Assembly (NCBI GenBank): GCA_037042915.1
Contig: CM073203.1
Coordinates: forward strand, 2,294,001-2,358,000
Length of the DNA: 64,000 bases
Reading direction: 5' to 3'
Source: Auricularia sp. M13
Lineage: Eukaryota; Basidiomycota; Agaricomycetes; Auriculariales; Auriculariaceae
A program made the position numbers and the translations under genes. Of the stretch, positions 34,405-45,198 are shown one piece after another (positions within the stretch are counted from its first letter, which is position 1; each line of letters opens with the position of its first letter). Under the pieces are notes generated by a model. The model saw nothing but the letters and a program-made list of their open reading frames with translations, did not search any database and was not told the origin of the DNA.

Positions 34405-35294
34405 CTACGTCGGGACAGGAGCGACAGAGTCAGATAGCAATTTCGATATTTTGGAGGCCTTGCGCATGGTCTGGCCAATGAAAAACATCCAGACAGCGAT
34501 CTGGGAAACATATGCTACGGCCGCAAGAAGTGTGGCATAGCTTCCATCGCTGAACTTGTGCGGGAATTCGTATGCGACGAAGAACAGCGCGAGGGGAGGC
34601 AAGAGGACACCGTCGACCATCCAAATGCACAACGTGCGAGAGTTTTGTAGAAGCGTTCGACCATTAGAGTCGTATGAGGCCTTGGAGTCAAGTGAGAGTA
34701 TGAGGGTCATCCACTGTTTCATACTCAATTTGATGAAATGACGCGGTTGACTACCGAACGTACCGGCACCTCAAAAACCCAAAGAACCACGACGGCGCGA
34801 TGGAGCCGATAGAAGGATTCCCAGTTACTGGGTGGCTCTATCTCCTGCCTTTCCGCCGTCCACTGACAATTCACTAAAGAAGCCACTGGAATCAGAACTT
34901 TATCAGAATGTAAAGCTGCCAGTGGCGATCTTGCAAGTACTTCACCTTCGCGATTGAGTATTGCCGTCACCGTTGCCCACATGATCAGAGGAATAGACCA
35001 TGGCATCAACGACTGGGTGAGATTTGCAGGTTTCTTGCCGGCATCATGGCTGAGAAGCTGCGTATCGTCGAGCATTTCGATGGAGTTGTGCGATTCACGC
35101 TTCTCGGGAATGCGGATGGGAAAGTAGATTTGCTTGAGACAATAGTAGCCAATGAGTAGAATGAAGAGAGGCAGTCCTTGGGCGAGCCAAATGCACCAAC
35201 TGCGCCAGCCATTGTCGGTCTCCTGCATTGCGGGAGGTGCAAAGGTTAGCCTGCTCTCACCGAAGCTGGGACGGCCTTTTAAGTTCGTCAACAC
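34405..35294 (-). CDS. Polytopic membrane protein of unknown function, 257 aa
   Basis: Exons 35294-34946, 34885-34770 and 34713-34405 close to 258 codons. About five hydrophobic segments: WLAQGLPLFILLIGYYCL, MPWSIPLIMWATVTAIL, the segment spanning the last junction (VVVLWVFE|WMTLILSL), VDGVLLPPLALFFVAYEF, and AVAYVSQIAVWMFF. Two tryptophan-rich stretches (WCIWLAQGLPL and CIWMVDGVLLPP) look like an internal repeat. An upstream exon is possible, since residues before MQETDNG look less ordered. Family not recognised. Confidence 0.65.
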
Positions 35295-35666
35295 GTGTGC
35301 ACCGCCGTAAGCAAATCCGCTCGGCTGTCACAGGCAAAGCTTCTCTATAGACTTTTCGAAGGCGGAATCTATGAGGCAATGTCCAGTTCAGGGTCGGCCA
35401 TTCAACTTTACAGCAAGTCACGTTCCGATCACGTGCCATGCGGAATTCGGTCCACGAAATCCTCGGGACAGCTCTGACTCAGCTTAGTCATAGTTAGCAA
35501 TAATTATAAAGCGCTTATTTACAGTACAGTCCTGCGATAAAATTGGTCTAGCCGGTGCCAAAACCTCCGGTCGCAGCGTCATGGTGGATGCTGGAATGCC
35601 GGCAGTCGGTAGTATTAAAGCAGCTTGCCTTTCAACCACCATCGCACATCCAGAACCTTTATCTCT
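35295..35666. other. Intergenic, divergent promoters
   Basis: Lies between the membrane-protein gene (minus) and the dehydrogenase (plus); no gene supported. Confidence 0.4.
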
Positions 35667-36659
35667 ATGTCAGACTTTGCATCCTCGCTCAAGGGGCGCA
35701 TTGCGCTCATTACTGGTGCGAGGTAAGAATGCACTGCGGCGCAACGAGCACATCACAATTGATTCGTGATTTCGTTTGCAGCGGCGGCATCGGTCGCGCA
35801 ACAGCGCTCGCACTCGCCGCGCGCGGATGCATGCTCGCTTTGCACTACAACTCCAACACAGATGCAGCACTGGCGCTTTCTGAGGAGCTAAAGCATCGCT
35901 TCTCTTCGAACAACGCTCAAGCTGTACTCTTCAAAGCGGATCTCTCGACTTACGACGGTGCGCGCGACCTGCACGCGCGCGTCGTCGAGACGCTTGGCCA
36001 CCCGGACATACTGTTCAACAATGCGGGTGCTGGGCTCGTCTCGGGGGTCAAGAAGCTCGAAGACGTCGATACTGAGACCTTTGAGCGCACGTGGCGCGTG
36101 AACTGCGGGACCGCATTTGAGCTCACGCGGCTCTGCCTGCCGCACATGGAGACGCAGGGCTGGGGCCGTGTTATCTTCTGCTCGAGCGTCGCAGCGCTGG
36201 TCGGCGGTGTCGTAGGTCCTCACTACGCGTGCGTGTTCCGTTATCTGTGGCTAAACTGTCCCGCTGATGAAATTGTACCTGCCCAATAGGTCAGCCAAGT
36301 CCGCCCTGCACGGTCTCATGCACTGGATTTCGCAAACCTACTCGGCCAGCGGAGTCACCGCCAACTGCGTCGCTCCGGCTCTTATCACGAACACTGGCAT
36401 GCTGCCTGGAGAGCCTGAAGCATTGAAGGTACGCGCTTCAAGCCATTTCTTTGCGCTTTGTCTGATTTTACTTGCAGAAAAGGATCCCAGTCGGCAGACT
36501 AGGCAAGCCGGAAGAAATCGCGTCCACAGTGGAAATGATCGTCATGAACGGTTATCTGACGAACAAGGTATGATATATTCCATGTAATCGCGGCTCCGAA
36601 AATGCTCACAGGGATCTCAGGTCATCACAGTAGACGGAGGCTTGATTGCACGAGACTGA
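35667..36659 (+). CDS. Short-chain dehydrogenase/reductase (3-oxoacyl-ACP reductase type), 256 aa
   Basis: NAD(P)H-dependent oxidoreductase with a Rossmann fold. Exons 35667-35722, 35782-36228, 36290-36428, 36478-36567 and 36621-36659 close to 257 codons. Classical SDR motifs: TGASGGIGRA at about 16-25 (split by intron 1), FNNAGAG near 105, catalytic Ser in FCSSVAALVGG, Tyr167 and Lys171 in HYASAKS, and the C-terminal VDGGLIARD ending typical of FabG-like enzymes. Length is normal. Substrate not predictable. Confidence 0.93.
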
Positions 36660-36819
36660 AAGCGTACACGTGTGAATATCTACAGAGAACAAGAATTGTA
36701 CACAAGGCTTAAGTATCCTAAAACTCGTTCCGTAAGCCTCGACTCATCCCAAACCTGGAACGGAGAACCTACAGAAACGCCTCCGAGTCACAAATACGTC
36801 GTGCGTGGAGCCGATGCTC

Positions 36820-37095
36820 TCACGCGTCCGTGGTGGTGGTATCCGGTGCCTCCGCTTCCTCGGGCTCCTCGGAAGCAGCTGCAGCTAAGCGCCTCTCCTC
36901 CTCCTCCCTCGCCTCCCTCTCCCTTCTCCACCTGCGCCGCATAGCGGTGAGTCGCACCATCTCTTTATGCATGGGGGACTTCAGGTGCGCACGCGCGGCC
37001 GTGCGGTACATCCACTCCGAGTCGCAGATCCGGCAGCAGACTTTGTTGTCCTCGTTGCGCGCGACGAAGCATTTCGGTAGCTGTTTCCTTGGCAT
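36820..37095 (-). CDS. Small U1/matrin-type zinc-finger protein, paralogue 1, 91 aa
   Basis: Single exon. N-terminal MPRKQLPKCFVARNEDNKV leads into one finger, CRICDSEWMYRTAARAH then LKSPMH: Cys-x2-Cys-x12-His-x5-His, the U1/matrin spacing. A basic helix of arginine and glutamate (MRRRWRREREAREEEE) and an acidic/Thr tail follow. It matches four neighbours at 37501, 38056, 38672 and 39253 in layout: basic start with LP-x-CF, one finger, charged helix. Probably binds RNA or DNA; nuclear location likely from the basic stretch. Function otherwise unknown. Confidence 0.75.
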   Translation of the reverse strand: MPRKQLPKCFVARNEDNKVCCRICDSEWMYRTAARAHLKSPMHKEMVRLTAMRRRWRREREAREEEERRLAAAASEEPEEAEAPDTTTTDA

Positions 37096-37500
37096 CGCCT
37101 GTGAGTGGGACTGGGGATGGGTGAGTGTTGAGGCCAGGCCGCGAACGTCCCTTTTAAAGAGGTCTATAACCACAAAATTTGCCACCGTGACAACTGGAAC
37201 CCTGAAGCGTGGGCACATCACCAATCCGGAGAACCACTGAGGCAATGCTTGAACAACGATGCGAGGGTGGCAATTCATAGTCCTTCTCGAAGGATATCGA
37301 TACTCTCTGACAATTTGATAGTAGCACGCCTCAACAATGCGTCGGACAGTGCGTTCCGATAGGTCAAACCGTCTAGTTGCACAATACTAGGACCGGTGCA
37401 GCTTGAGGTCGAGTCAATTGTTCATTGCCTATTCCGAAGCAACTCTGTGGATCTACATCGCTATTCTGCAGTACGATCCCATACATATGCAGGTCATTCC
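37096..37500. other. Intergenic between zinc-finger paralogues
   Basis: Upstream region of paralogue 1 and 3-prime side of paralogue 2; nothing else seen. Confidence 0.4.
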
Positions 37501-37785
37501 TCACGTCGAGCCCGTCGTTTCTGCTTCTGCTTTGTCCCCAGCCTGCGCGTGAGCCAGCTGCGTCTTCTCGGCCAGGCGCCTCTGCCTCTCCTGCTCCTCA
37601 TTCGCGCGCCGTCGCATCCGATGTATCTCATGCATCTTCTTAATCTCCTGGTGTCTGCGAGACTTGAGGTGCCGGTGGGCGCTCGTGCGTTTGATCCAGT
37701 CTCTGTCGCAGATCCGGCAGCAGACTAGCTTGTCCTCGCTCCGCGTTTTGAAGCATTTGGGGAGCGGCTTCGCCTTGCGGGGCAT
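37501..37785 (-). CDS. Small U1/matrin-type zinc-finger protein, paralogue 2, 94 aa
   Basis: Single exon. MPRKAKPLPKCFKTRSEDKLV, then the finger CRICDRDWIKRTSAHRH-LKSRRH (Cys-x2-Cys-x12-His-x5-His), then a charged helix HEIHRMRRRANEEQERQRR. Closest to paralogue 1: the CRICD-x-(E/D)-W and HLKS segments are shared and the orientation is the same, so the pair likely arose by tandem duplication. Confidence 0.75.
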   Translation of the reverse strand: MPRKAKPLPKCFKTRSEDKLVCCRICDRDWIKRTSAHRHLKSRRHQEIKKMHEIHRMRRRANEEQERQRRLAEKTQLAHAQAGDKAEAETTGST

Positions 37786-38055
37786 CGTAGGGCAAAATGC
37801 GGGATCTTCTGGGGTGGTGGTTTAGGTTTATTCGCGCAGGACAAGCGGAGCGAGGTCTTTATAGGGTTCGCGACGGCCACCACGACCACGACCATGCTGT
37901 AGCCACAACTGCGACCACGCCTCTTCTGGCGCACCGGCGACACAGCGATCGTTTCCCATAAGACAAGGCATAGTCATTCATATCGGCATACAGCATAATC
38001 CGGTCGAAGATACAGTACAGCAGTACTACAAATCTGTCATGCAAGTCCGTTCCAG

Positions 38056-38286
38056 TCAAGCGTTACGGTTCGCGGCCGCACGAGCGGCGGCGATCCGCAG
38101 TCTCTCCGCCCTCCTCATCCGGGCCTTGTACAGGATCAGGTTCGCCTGGTGCTTCTCCGTCCTGAGGTGCACGCGCACGCTCGTGCGTAGCATCCAGATC
38201 GCGTCGCGCCCGCAGACGAGGCAGTGCACTCTGTCGTCCGTAAGGCGCTCGCGGAAGCACAGCGGCAAGGTCGTCCAGCGCGTCAT
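38056..38286 (-). CDS. Small U1/matrin-type zinc-finger protein, paralogue 3, 76 aa
   Basis: Single exon; start taken at MTRWTTLPLCF because the family begins shortly before LP-x-CF, though the frame is open upstream to an ATG at 38364. The finger CLVCGRDAIWMLRTSVRVH-LRTEKH has two extra residues in the loop. It is followed by a basic helix (YKARMRRAERLRIAAARAA). It lacks the acidic tail of paralogues 1 and 4. Confidence 0.68.
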   Translation of the reverse strand: MTRWTTLPLCFRERLTDDRVHCLVCGRDAIWMLRTSVRVHLRTEKHQANLILYKARMRRAERLRIAAARAAANRNA

Positions 38287-38671
38287 TACTGCAGTGAAGT
38301 TTTTGTAGTTGCCAATGAAGGAGGAGTGAATGTGTAGGGCTGTTGCGTTGGTTGTTGAGTACAAGTTTGAGGTTGATGATATGTTCAGAGGGTGAGATTT
38401 ACATAGGTGCGCTTTTTATACCATCCGCGAGGTGCAGGTTACCACAATTCCCAGGTGTTGGCGCAAGCTCGGCCACACACCGTAGAAGCGTACTGGTCGG
38501 TCTCAGTCCGAGGCGCCGTGGTGCAAGCACAATGCGGTTAAGGACTCAACCACCACCGCCTGCCGCCACCCCACCACCGCTCTCTCAGGCTTTAAATCTA
38601 GCTGCGCAGTCCCAGCTCTAATCCACTCTCACAGACCCAAAAAGCCTCACAGACGACCCTCAACTCTCACC
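38287..38671. other. Intergenic, divergent promoters
   Basis: Lies between paralogue 3 (minus) and 4 (plus). A TATA-like tttaaat is present about 80 nt upstream of the plus-strand ATG at 38672; no gene. Confidence 0.35.
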
Positions 38672-38941
38672 ATGCCCCGCAAGAAGAACTCTCTCCCGGA
38701 ATGCTTCGTCACGCGCGACGAAGACGCCAGGGTCCACTGCACCATCTGCGGCGGGCGGCAGTGGATGCTGCGCGCCAGCGCGCGCGAGCACGTTAAATCC
38801 CGCCGCCACAAGTTCTTCGCGGAGATGCGGCGCCAGTGGGAGGAGAAGGAGGAGAGAGAATGGCAGCGCCGGCAATTGGTGGCCGGACAGGAGGGTGACT
38901 CCGAGGAGCAGGCTGGCGGGGCGGCGGGCGATTCAGGTTGA
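38672..38941 (+). CDS. Small U1/matrin-type zinc-finger protein, paralogue 4, 89 aa
   Basis: Single exon, the only plus-strand member. MPRKKNSLPECFVTRDEDARVH, the finger CTICGGRQWMLRASAREH-VKSRRH, a charged helix WEEKEEREWQRRQ and an acidic, Gly-rich tail. The leader is typical of basidiomycete genes (C/A-rich with CACC before ATG). Shared residues W-M-x-R in the finger loop tie it to the others. Confidence 0.75.
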   Translation: MPRKKNSLPECFVTRDEDARVHCTICGGRQWMLRASAREHVKSRRHKFFAEMRRQWEEKEEREWQRRQLVAGQEGDSEEQAGGAAGDSG

Positions 38942-39252
38942 TGATCATGAGGGAGGAGAGGACAAGGCGTTGGCTAGAGTATTTGCATTACGAGTCTGCG
39001 CATCCAATCGTTGACTGGAAGGAAACAACGATTGCATTGATATTCTCGATGATATGTACTTTACTCTCCTTCGCCTCAGGCTACTGTATGATACAACAAA
39101 CGATATTCAAAGTCAGGCCCGCTCGCGGCCTCACGATGCGTTCTCGGCGCCCCGTTCTCCGAGTCCCTCCGCTTCTATTTCGCCCTCCTCCTCCTCCTGC
39201 ACCAAGTCCTCTTCGGCGACTCTCACGTAGGAACATAAATAATCGTTCCCAG
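38942..39252. other. Intergenic between convergent zinc-finger paralogues
   Basis: 3-prime flanks of paralogues 4 and 5; nothing else seen. Confidence 0.4.
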
Positions 39253-39480
39253 TTAGGACTTGTCCTTCTCAAGCCGCGGCGCCGTCTCCTCCTGTAAGTT
39301 CTCCCCCGGGCCCGCCCGCCGCTTCCCCTCCTCATTAACCTGATGCTTAAAAGTCCGCATATGCTTCCTCAAGTACGCGCGGTTCATCCAATCCGACTCG
39401 GTGCCGCACACGCAGCAGTAGATCTTGTCGTCCTCGCTGCGGGCGACGAAGCATGACGGGAGCGGCTTCTTGGGCGACAT
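39253..39480 (-). CDS. Small U1/matrin-type zinc-finger protein, paralogue 5, 75 aa
   Basis: Single exon. MSPKKPLPSCFVARSEDDKIY, the finger CCVCGTESDWMNRAYLRKH-MRTFKH, and a short basic/acidic tail. Retains LP-x-CF-(V/K)-(A/T)-R-(S/D)-ED from the family N-terminus. Fifth member of the array. Confidence 0.72.
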   Translation of the reverse strand: MSPKKPLPSCFVARSEDDKIYCCVCGTESDWMNRAYLRKHMRTFKHQVNEEGKRRAGPGENLQEETAPRLEKDKS

Positions 39481-41108
39481 AGCTGGCTGGTATGGGAGGT
39501 CCGGGGATTACTGAAGATGCGCACTGCCTGCCCGTGGGAGATTTAGAGCGCTTGGACATGGGCCGCGCAGCGCTCCTTAATAGGGCATTTGAAGACCAAC
39601 CACGGGCGTGGAGGATGGTGACCACGCCTCACAGATGAACCACGCACCGAAGCGAACTCTACACACCCCGCCCGTCCGCTGTGAGTGGCAGGTCGAAAAA
39701 GGAGGCTGGTACCCACACGCGACCAGATGAATCCTCATCCTCACCATGCCGGGCCCAAAAACCCGTCCCACGCGTACCAAAGTCCGCTGCACCATCTGGA
39801 GGGAGGCGAGGGACGCCGAGATCCGCATGTGGACTCGGATCTGGCGCGCACATCTTATTCCGTTCGGCGGGCGATGCAAAACTGACCGGAGAGGTGGCGA
39901 GTTCGCAATGTGGATGTGGATGTGAATGGAACCATGTCGCGACTCGGACGATAGTTTGCAATTTGCGAGACCGCATGCGCATCGATGATCCTCCGAGTCA
40001 CGACTTCACACTGCCCATGTACAAACAAGACTTACAGTAGACTGAATATCCCATCGAATCACCCGAGAGAACCGGCCCAGCTGTGCGACAAGTAGCAGCC
40101 TCGGTGCGATTCGCGATTCCAGAGAGCGTCAAGCCAAGCCGCAACATACAGGAGAGTCTAGCCGATACGAATGTGATGCCATCGGAGAAACAGCAGCGCC
40201 CAATGAGACAGTTTTTTTTTAGCCTTCTAGATGCCAGTCTTTCCCCATCCAGAGCAAGAAGACAGAACGCATCCGAGTCGTCGCTCAGCAAGTATTGTAT
40301 TCAAGAACAGCGTGAGAATCAATCAAGAAGCAAGTCTCGAAGCTGCAGCCGAATTAAACGAGAACCGGTTCCCCTCGAAGACGCTTCCCACTTCAAGTTC
40401 CCGAGCCTCGAAGACGCGCCGGACGAGAACCGCTTCCCAAGCCTCGAAGACGCTTCGCAAGGGTCGAGCCGGGGCAGCCTCGGCATTCAGCCTCAGAGAA
40501 TCCGGTCGAAGACAAAGCTCGAGCCCTTGGATAAAGAAATATCGAGGACTTGAAGAACCGTGCCAGTGGGAAGAACGGAAATCATAAATGGTCACGGCTC
40601 TTCGCGCAGGCGCAGCGGAGTTGTGGGTCTGCGGCGAGAGAAAACAAAGCACAGGGGCAAGGCCGCGCGAAAACCAGCCCCTGAGCACCCGCAGCTGACC
40701 ACTTGGATTCGCCACGCGAAGACGGTCGGCAAAACATGAAGCGGTATCCCGGGGAAAGGAAGACCGATAATCGTATGGTGCGTACGTACGCGCAGCAAAA
40801 GGGCAGCAGGTGGGGTCCAGAAACTTGGCCAGTATGATAGCGGACCAATAGCAAACGTCCGCGACAGACCAAACTGTGCGCGACACTGATAAGTTCGGGG
40901 CGTGCCTTGTCGCTCGGATCGCCGGCGGGGAGATGTCGGCGAAGACGTCGGACGCGTGAAGCAGCGCGAGACGCCGGGAGCTGTTGGTTGCAGGCGCGGA
41001 CGTGGGATCTGAGAAGCGCGACGTGTACTGGGTATTATGTGGACTTGGGACAGTGCAGAGTGTAGCAAGAAAGCAGCGAATAGTACATGGATGGATGGAT
41101 GGGATAAT
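39481..41108. other. Gene-poor stretch with a short in-frame-like repeat
   Basis: No gene I can defend. About 40370-40465 holds three imperfect copies of a roughly 33-36-nt unit containing CTCGAAGACGC. An open plus-strand frame (40083-40553) covers it, giving repeated SLEDA-like residues, but has no start context or domain. Confidence 0.35.
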
Positions 41109-42068
41109 TTAAGTCAGCTGTGAGCTGCGGGCGGCGTCAGCACAGGAAGGAACCCAGCATTCGACGCACGGCTGACTGGCGGACGCGGCGTCGGGCGACC
41201 AGCACTGGACGCCCTCGTCAAAGAGCGCCTCCTCTGCGCGGACGTCGTGGCGGATGAGGAGGCGGATGCGCTCGTGGGTGTGCTCGCTGGCCTCTGCGCG
41301 GTCGTCGATGAAGAGGCGGGTCTCCCTGAGCATGGCAGCGACCTCGCGCACGGAGGCCTTGAGGGCGTCTGAGGCGACGCCGCCGGGCGTGCGGACAGTG
41401 CGGACGACGACGCGGCGCAGGGCGGGGAGACGGGCGAGCAGGAAGGCCTGGACGTCGCGCATGAAGAGCAGCAGGTCCTCGGAGCGGGGCACGTCGGCGT
41501 CGAGGATGAGATGGGTGAGGCGCGGGGTGAGCGACGAGATGGGCTGGGCGGGCACCTGCGACGGGCGGAAGACGAGGTGGAGGTGGGTGACGGCGGCGAA
41601 GGAGCCGCGGACGGCGTAGTCCGTGTACCGGTAGCTCGCCCGGTCGAGCAGGAAGACGAGCGTCGGCCGAAACGCCCGGGAGATGGCGAGCACGGCGAAG
41701 GCCTCGTAGCAGCCCGAAAAGCGGCCGACGCGGCAGAAGGCGTCGACGACGGTGCGCGGGTGCACCTCGGCCGGCGTCGAGAGGCCCAGCTCGCAGATGA
41801 GGTGCCGCGTCCAGCAGCGGAACATGGCCCCGCCGCCGTCCGTCGCAGCGAGCAGGAAGACGCGCGTCCGGTTCTCGCGCGTGACCTCGACGACCCGGTA
41901 CAGCTGCGGCAGCGCAACGCTCGACAGCCGCCGGCACGTGCGCGCGACGCCCGCCAGCCACGCCCGCCGCCGCTCGCCCTCGTTGTCCGCGTCCTCCGCC
42001 ACCGCCGCCGCCGCGTGCCCGACGATGATCGACAGCAGCTCGCAAGGCAGCCGCTCCAGCGCGCCCAT
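41109..42068 (-). CDS. F-box-like protein, 319 aa
   Basis: Single exon of 320 codons. The N-terminus LERLPCELLSIIVGHAA followed about 30 residues later by VARTCRRLSSVALPQLYRVVEV is the F-box pattern seen in hundreds of Agaricomycete genes (LP-x-E-hh...hh...C+...A...LY). F-box proteins link SCF ubiquitin ligase to targets through Skp1. The remainder is Leu-rich without clear LRR periodicity. GC-rich; both other frames are also open on this strand, a composition effect. Confidence 0.75.
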   Translation of the reverse strand: MGALERLPCELLSIIVGHAAAAVAEDADNEGERRRAWLAGVARTCRRLSSVALPQLYRVVEVTRENRTRVFLLAATDGGGAMFRCWTRHLICELGLSTPAEVHPRTVVDAFCRVGRFSGCYEAFAVLAISRAFRPTLVFLLDRASYRYTDYAVRGSFAAVTHLHLVFRPSQVPAQPISSLTPRLTHLILDADVPRSEDLLLFMRDVQAFLLARLPALRRVVVRTVRTPGGVASDALKASVREVAAMLRETRLFIDDRAEASEHTHERIRLLIRHDVRAEEALFDEGVQCWSPDAASASQPCVECWVPSCADAARSSQLT

Positions 42069-42123
42069 AACGGGAAGACGGGCGGAGTCGGACTTTGATT
42101 TACATTCTCAACCTTGTCCCACC

Positions 42124-42291
42124 ATGCCAACCCTCAGTCCAGAAGACGCGAAGAAGAGTGCGTCCTTTTGTCCAAAACTCATGTCTCTCGCAGAGATTAT
42201 CGACTTGAGCGACGAGGAGCTTATCAGTCTCGGGCTGGGTCTAGGGAGGGCGTGGGTTGCTGATTTCGACGGCACGATCATGCAGAGTTGA
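42124..42291 (+). CDS. Possible small protein, 55 aa
   Basis: ATG 42124 to TGA 42291, starting 55 nt from the divergent F-box start. Residues look protein-like (MSLAEIIDLSDEELISLGLGLG). No domain; could be the first exon of something or a chance frame. Confidence 0.3.
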   Translation: MPTLSPEDAKKSASFCPKLMSLAEIIDLSDEELISLGLGLGRAWVADFDGTIMQS

Positions 42292-42376
42292 GAGTAACCT
42301 ATGTATGCCATTGATGCTGCATAAAAGGGATTCATAGAGACAGACTCGGAAGTTCTGGTCAAGATAACGCTGCGCT

Positions 42377-44631
42377 TCACGGCGCTGCCACAGCCGCCGC
42401 CGCGAGTTTGGTGAAGTTCGGAGTGCCGAGCCCAGTGGCCTGTTGTCCGACGCGTTAACTCCCACCGCTGCGCATTCTGCAGCGGAGAAAGACGTAAGAC
42501 TCACAGGATCCCAGCCAGTCTTTGCCGGCCATCCGTTCGTACCTGCATAAAAGATTGAATATCACTAACCGCATCTCACGGGTACCCATCCGCTAAGCCA
42601 ATTACGCACCACATCCAGGATTCGAGCCGGCCACAACATCATTGAACGCCTGCCCATTCTGATACAAGAACGGCCCGAGGAATTCCATCGCCGACTTGCC
42701 CGCTGCCGCGCGCAGGTCGTTCAGCAGCGCGACGACGGCACCGAAGACGGCCGCCGGGCCCGCGGTGCTCGATATTTGGAGGTTCTGCCCCGCCCAGACG
42801 ACAGAGTAGCGATCTCCGACGAGGGAGACGTCCGGGGTGATGGCGCCGGAGGTGTTGAAGTAGCCCTGGTTCAGGCCGGGCGTCTGGTTGCGGTAGGAAA
42901 TAAAGGCGTCCAATTCGAAGCGTTCCAGCGCGAAGATGTTGGAGTAGCCGCCGCTGGAGAATGCTGTCACGGTGGCGAGATATCGGAAAATGATCGCATG
43001 CAGCGTGGTAGTAGGACGTACGTGCGGCCGTTTCCACACCAGCTGCGTTTAGGGTGGTCGCACCGACGGATGTTACACTGCCAAAGAAGTTGTGGTGAGC
43101 AAAGTTTCATGTAGCGGAGGGAACGCACTATGGGCAGCTTGCGGGGAATGTCGAGCGAAACTTCGTGCATTCAGAGTCGGCCTGCGATCCCGCGACGCCT
43201 CCGTCGCCAGAGCTAACGACGATAGTGATTCCCCGGGCCGCCGCCGCGGAGAATCTGTTGACACACAAGAAACTGCCAGTCAATGTCAGCATCCATTATG
43301 AACACAGGTGACGTTTCCTGATCACGCACTAAGCTCTCAGATAGCCAATGGCGTCCTCGCTGGAAGCGTATGGGATGACCACAACTTTAGGCGGGTCGGT
43401 TTGCGCAAGGAGGTAGTCGACGGCGTCTTCCATGGCTTGGAGCTCGCCGTTTGACCCCACAGAGATGAAAGTCACAGGGCTTCTCGCAGTGCCCATAGTG
43501 TACTGAGTGACGGTGTTCTAGGACGAGATGAGACCGGACAAATGCTTCAATATGAGAGAGAATTCGAGGTACTGCGAAGACGCTAGCCGCGAAGGGGTTC
43601 TGGGGGTTTACACCACCGTTCACGAACTGCTCGCTGAACGTCGTATTGGCAGGAATATCGGGTCGCTGCTGAACAAGGAATTTCTGCAGGGTTGGAATTC
43701 GGTTGGAAAGATTTGCCGTCCAAACCGTTGAATAGGGGAGCTACTCTAGGGTGAGAACTCACTCGGAGATCGGCCTTGTTAGAATATTGGTTCGAAATAC
43801 CTAAACAGTCGACGTGGCGTGAGCGCGAGGCGGCTTTGATAAGCATGGTGCACGAGCGCGTACCAAGTACACCAACAGTTGACGGCTGCGTCGCGGGAGT
43901 GCTCGGGATGCCGTACCGGGACTGCAGGCATGCGGGCGTGACAGATGTTGTGCAGTCTGCCGAACCCTGGCGCTTTTCGGCGTGGGACATGCCAGTAAGC
44001 GTGTCACCTTCAGACTGGGTGATAATCGGGGACTGTGGCGCCCAGAAGGAGATGCCCGGGGACAGGAATGCGATGTGCGCCTGCAACGCGGCCGGAATCG
44101 AATATTTCAGGGTGCGAGTGCCCTCCGTACCGCTCTCCTTGTGGCGGAAGACGGTGAAGTCCGCGTGGAAAATGGCGTTGGCCTTGGAGACGGGGATCGT
44201 GAACTCGATGCTGTCCCCGGTTGAGGAGATCGGCGTCGCTGCGATTCCCTGGTCGGAGAGCCATTCCTTAACCGCGGATTGCGTCTCGGCAGTCGGTGCG
44301 ATGAAAGCTTCAACCTGCGTGTTCCATCAGTGCTGCCAGAGTGAATGCGACGCTGTTAGAGACTTACCTCTGCCTTCGAGAGATGCTTCCCGTAATCCAG
44401 ACTATGAGGGTCGCTGACGCGGTAGAGGGCCTTGATGAGACCTTCTCTGTCGCGCGACTTGAGAGCAAGGCGCAGCGTGAGCGATGCCTGCGCATCGGCC
44501 TTATCCAACGCGACAAATCCACCGGGAGGGCTGGCGCGGTGCTCATGCACGCGCATCGCGGGCTTCGACGTCGTCGCTGTGAAAAGAGTAGCCAGAAGAG
44601 CAATGAAGAGGGGGCGAATGAGAGACCTCAT
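42377..44631 (-). CDS. Sedolisin (S53)-like protein lacking the catalytic triad, 568 aa
   Basis: Ten exons (44631-44368, 44314-43864, 43800-43763, 43683-43573, 43517-43330, 43272-43129, 43077-43022, 42963-42610, 42542-42505, 42439-42377) close to 569 codons. Layout is that of a secreted fungal tripeptidyl peptidase: signal peptide (MRSLIRPLFIALLATLFTA), pro-domain with SDPHSLDYGKHLS, then CLQSRYGIPS and a catalytic domain ending GWDPATGLGTPNF. The catalytic Glu and Asp (E-x3-D before QYT) read Phe287 and Val291. The Ser motif GTSAS reads Ser-Thr-Ala-Gly-Pro with Ala485 in place of the nucleophile. The oxyanion Asp of SSGDGGV is kept. The intact frame with three lost residues points to a non-peptidase role, or very recent loss of constraint. 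Confidence 0.9.
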
Positions 44632-45198
44632 TGCGTGCTGAGGTCGGTAGTTCGTGCGCAGCGAAACCACCGTCATCGGCGAGTTCTTATCGGACGTTCT
44701 TATAGCAAGCCATCAGTCATCGAAGTCGAAGACGTCAATTACGAGGAGAACGTACGCCACAGCTCCTCATGATTCACAGCTGATCGCCTTCCCCAGCGCT
44801 GGCAAGTCGTCGGGCACTGTGGAGGGATGGTTCTCAGTATGAAGAAGCATTGTCTATCCTCACCCGGTGGCTAATCGTTGATCATACTAAGCCTGAAACG
44901 AGCTCAACACGAAGCGCCATGAATCACCTCCGAAGAGTGGCACCGTTTCAACTATGATCCTCGCAAAGGAGATAAGTCTGTGTTTTTGCCCGGAACTTGA
45001 AGTCAACAATGAGATCCTTCATAGAGCAGCAAGTCGACGATGAGATCCTTGGTAGTGCAGCAAGAAAGAGAGTCCCGAAGCCGTAATTATGTCTGATTTC
45101 GGATGGGCAGACGAAAGTGGGGATGTAACATTGAGGAGGTCAGTCAACGTCCGATCGGTCAAACGTCCTGTCGGAGAACAAGTCAAGCGTTCAGATCA
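44632..45198. other. Intergenic
   Basis: Promoter side of the sedolisin-like gene. Around 45003-45065 two similar 30-nt segments (TCGACGATGAGATCCTT type) form a short direct repeat. No gene. Confidence 0.35.

Noticed and set aside
41114-42130. Two further long frames on the minus strand and others on the plus strand over the F-box gene
   Set aside because: Composition artefacts of a GC-rich gene: Arg/Ser/Ala-rich translations without motifs, while the chosen frame has the F-box pattern.
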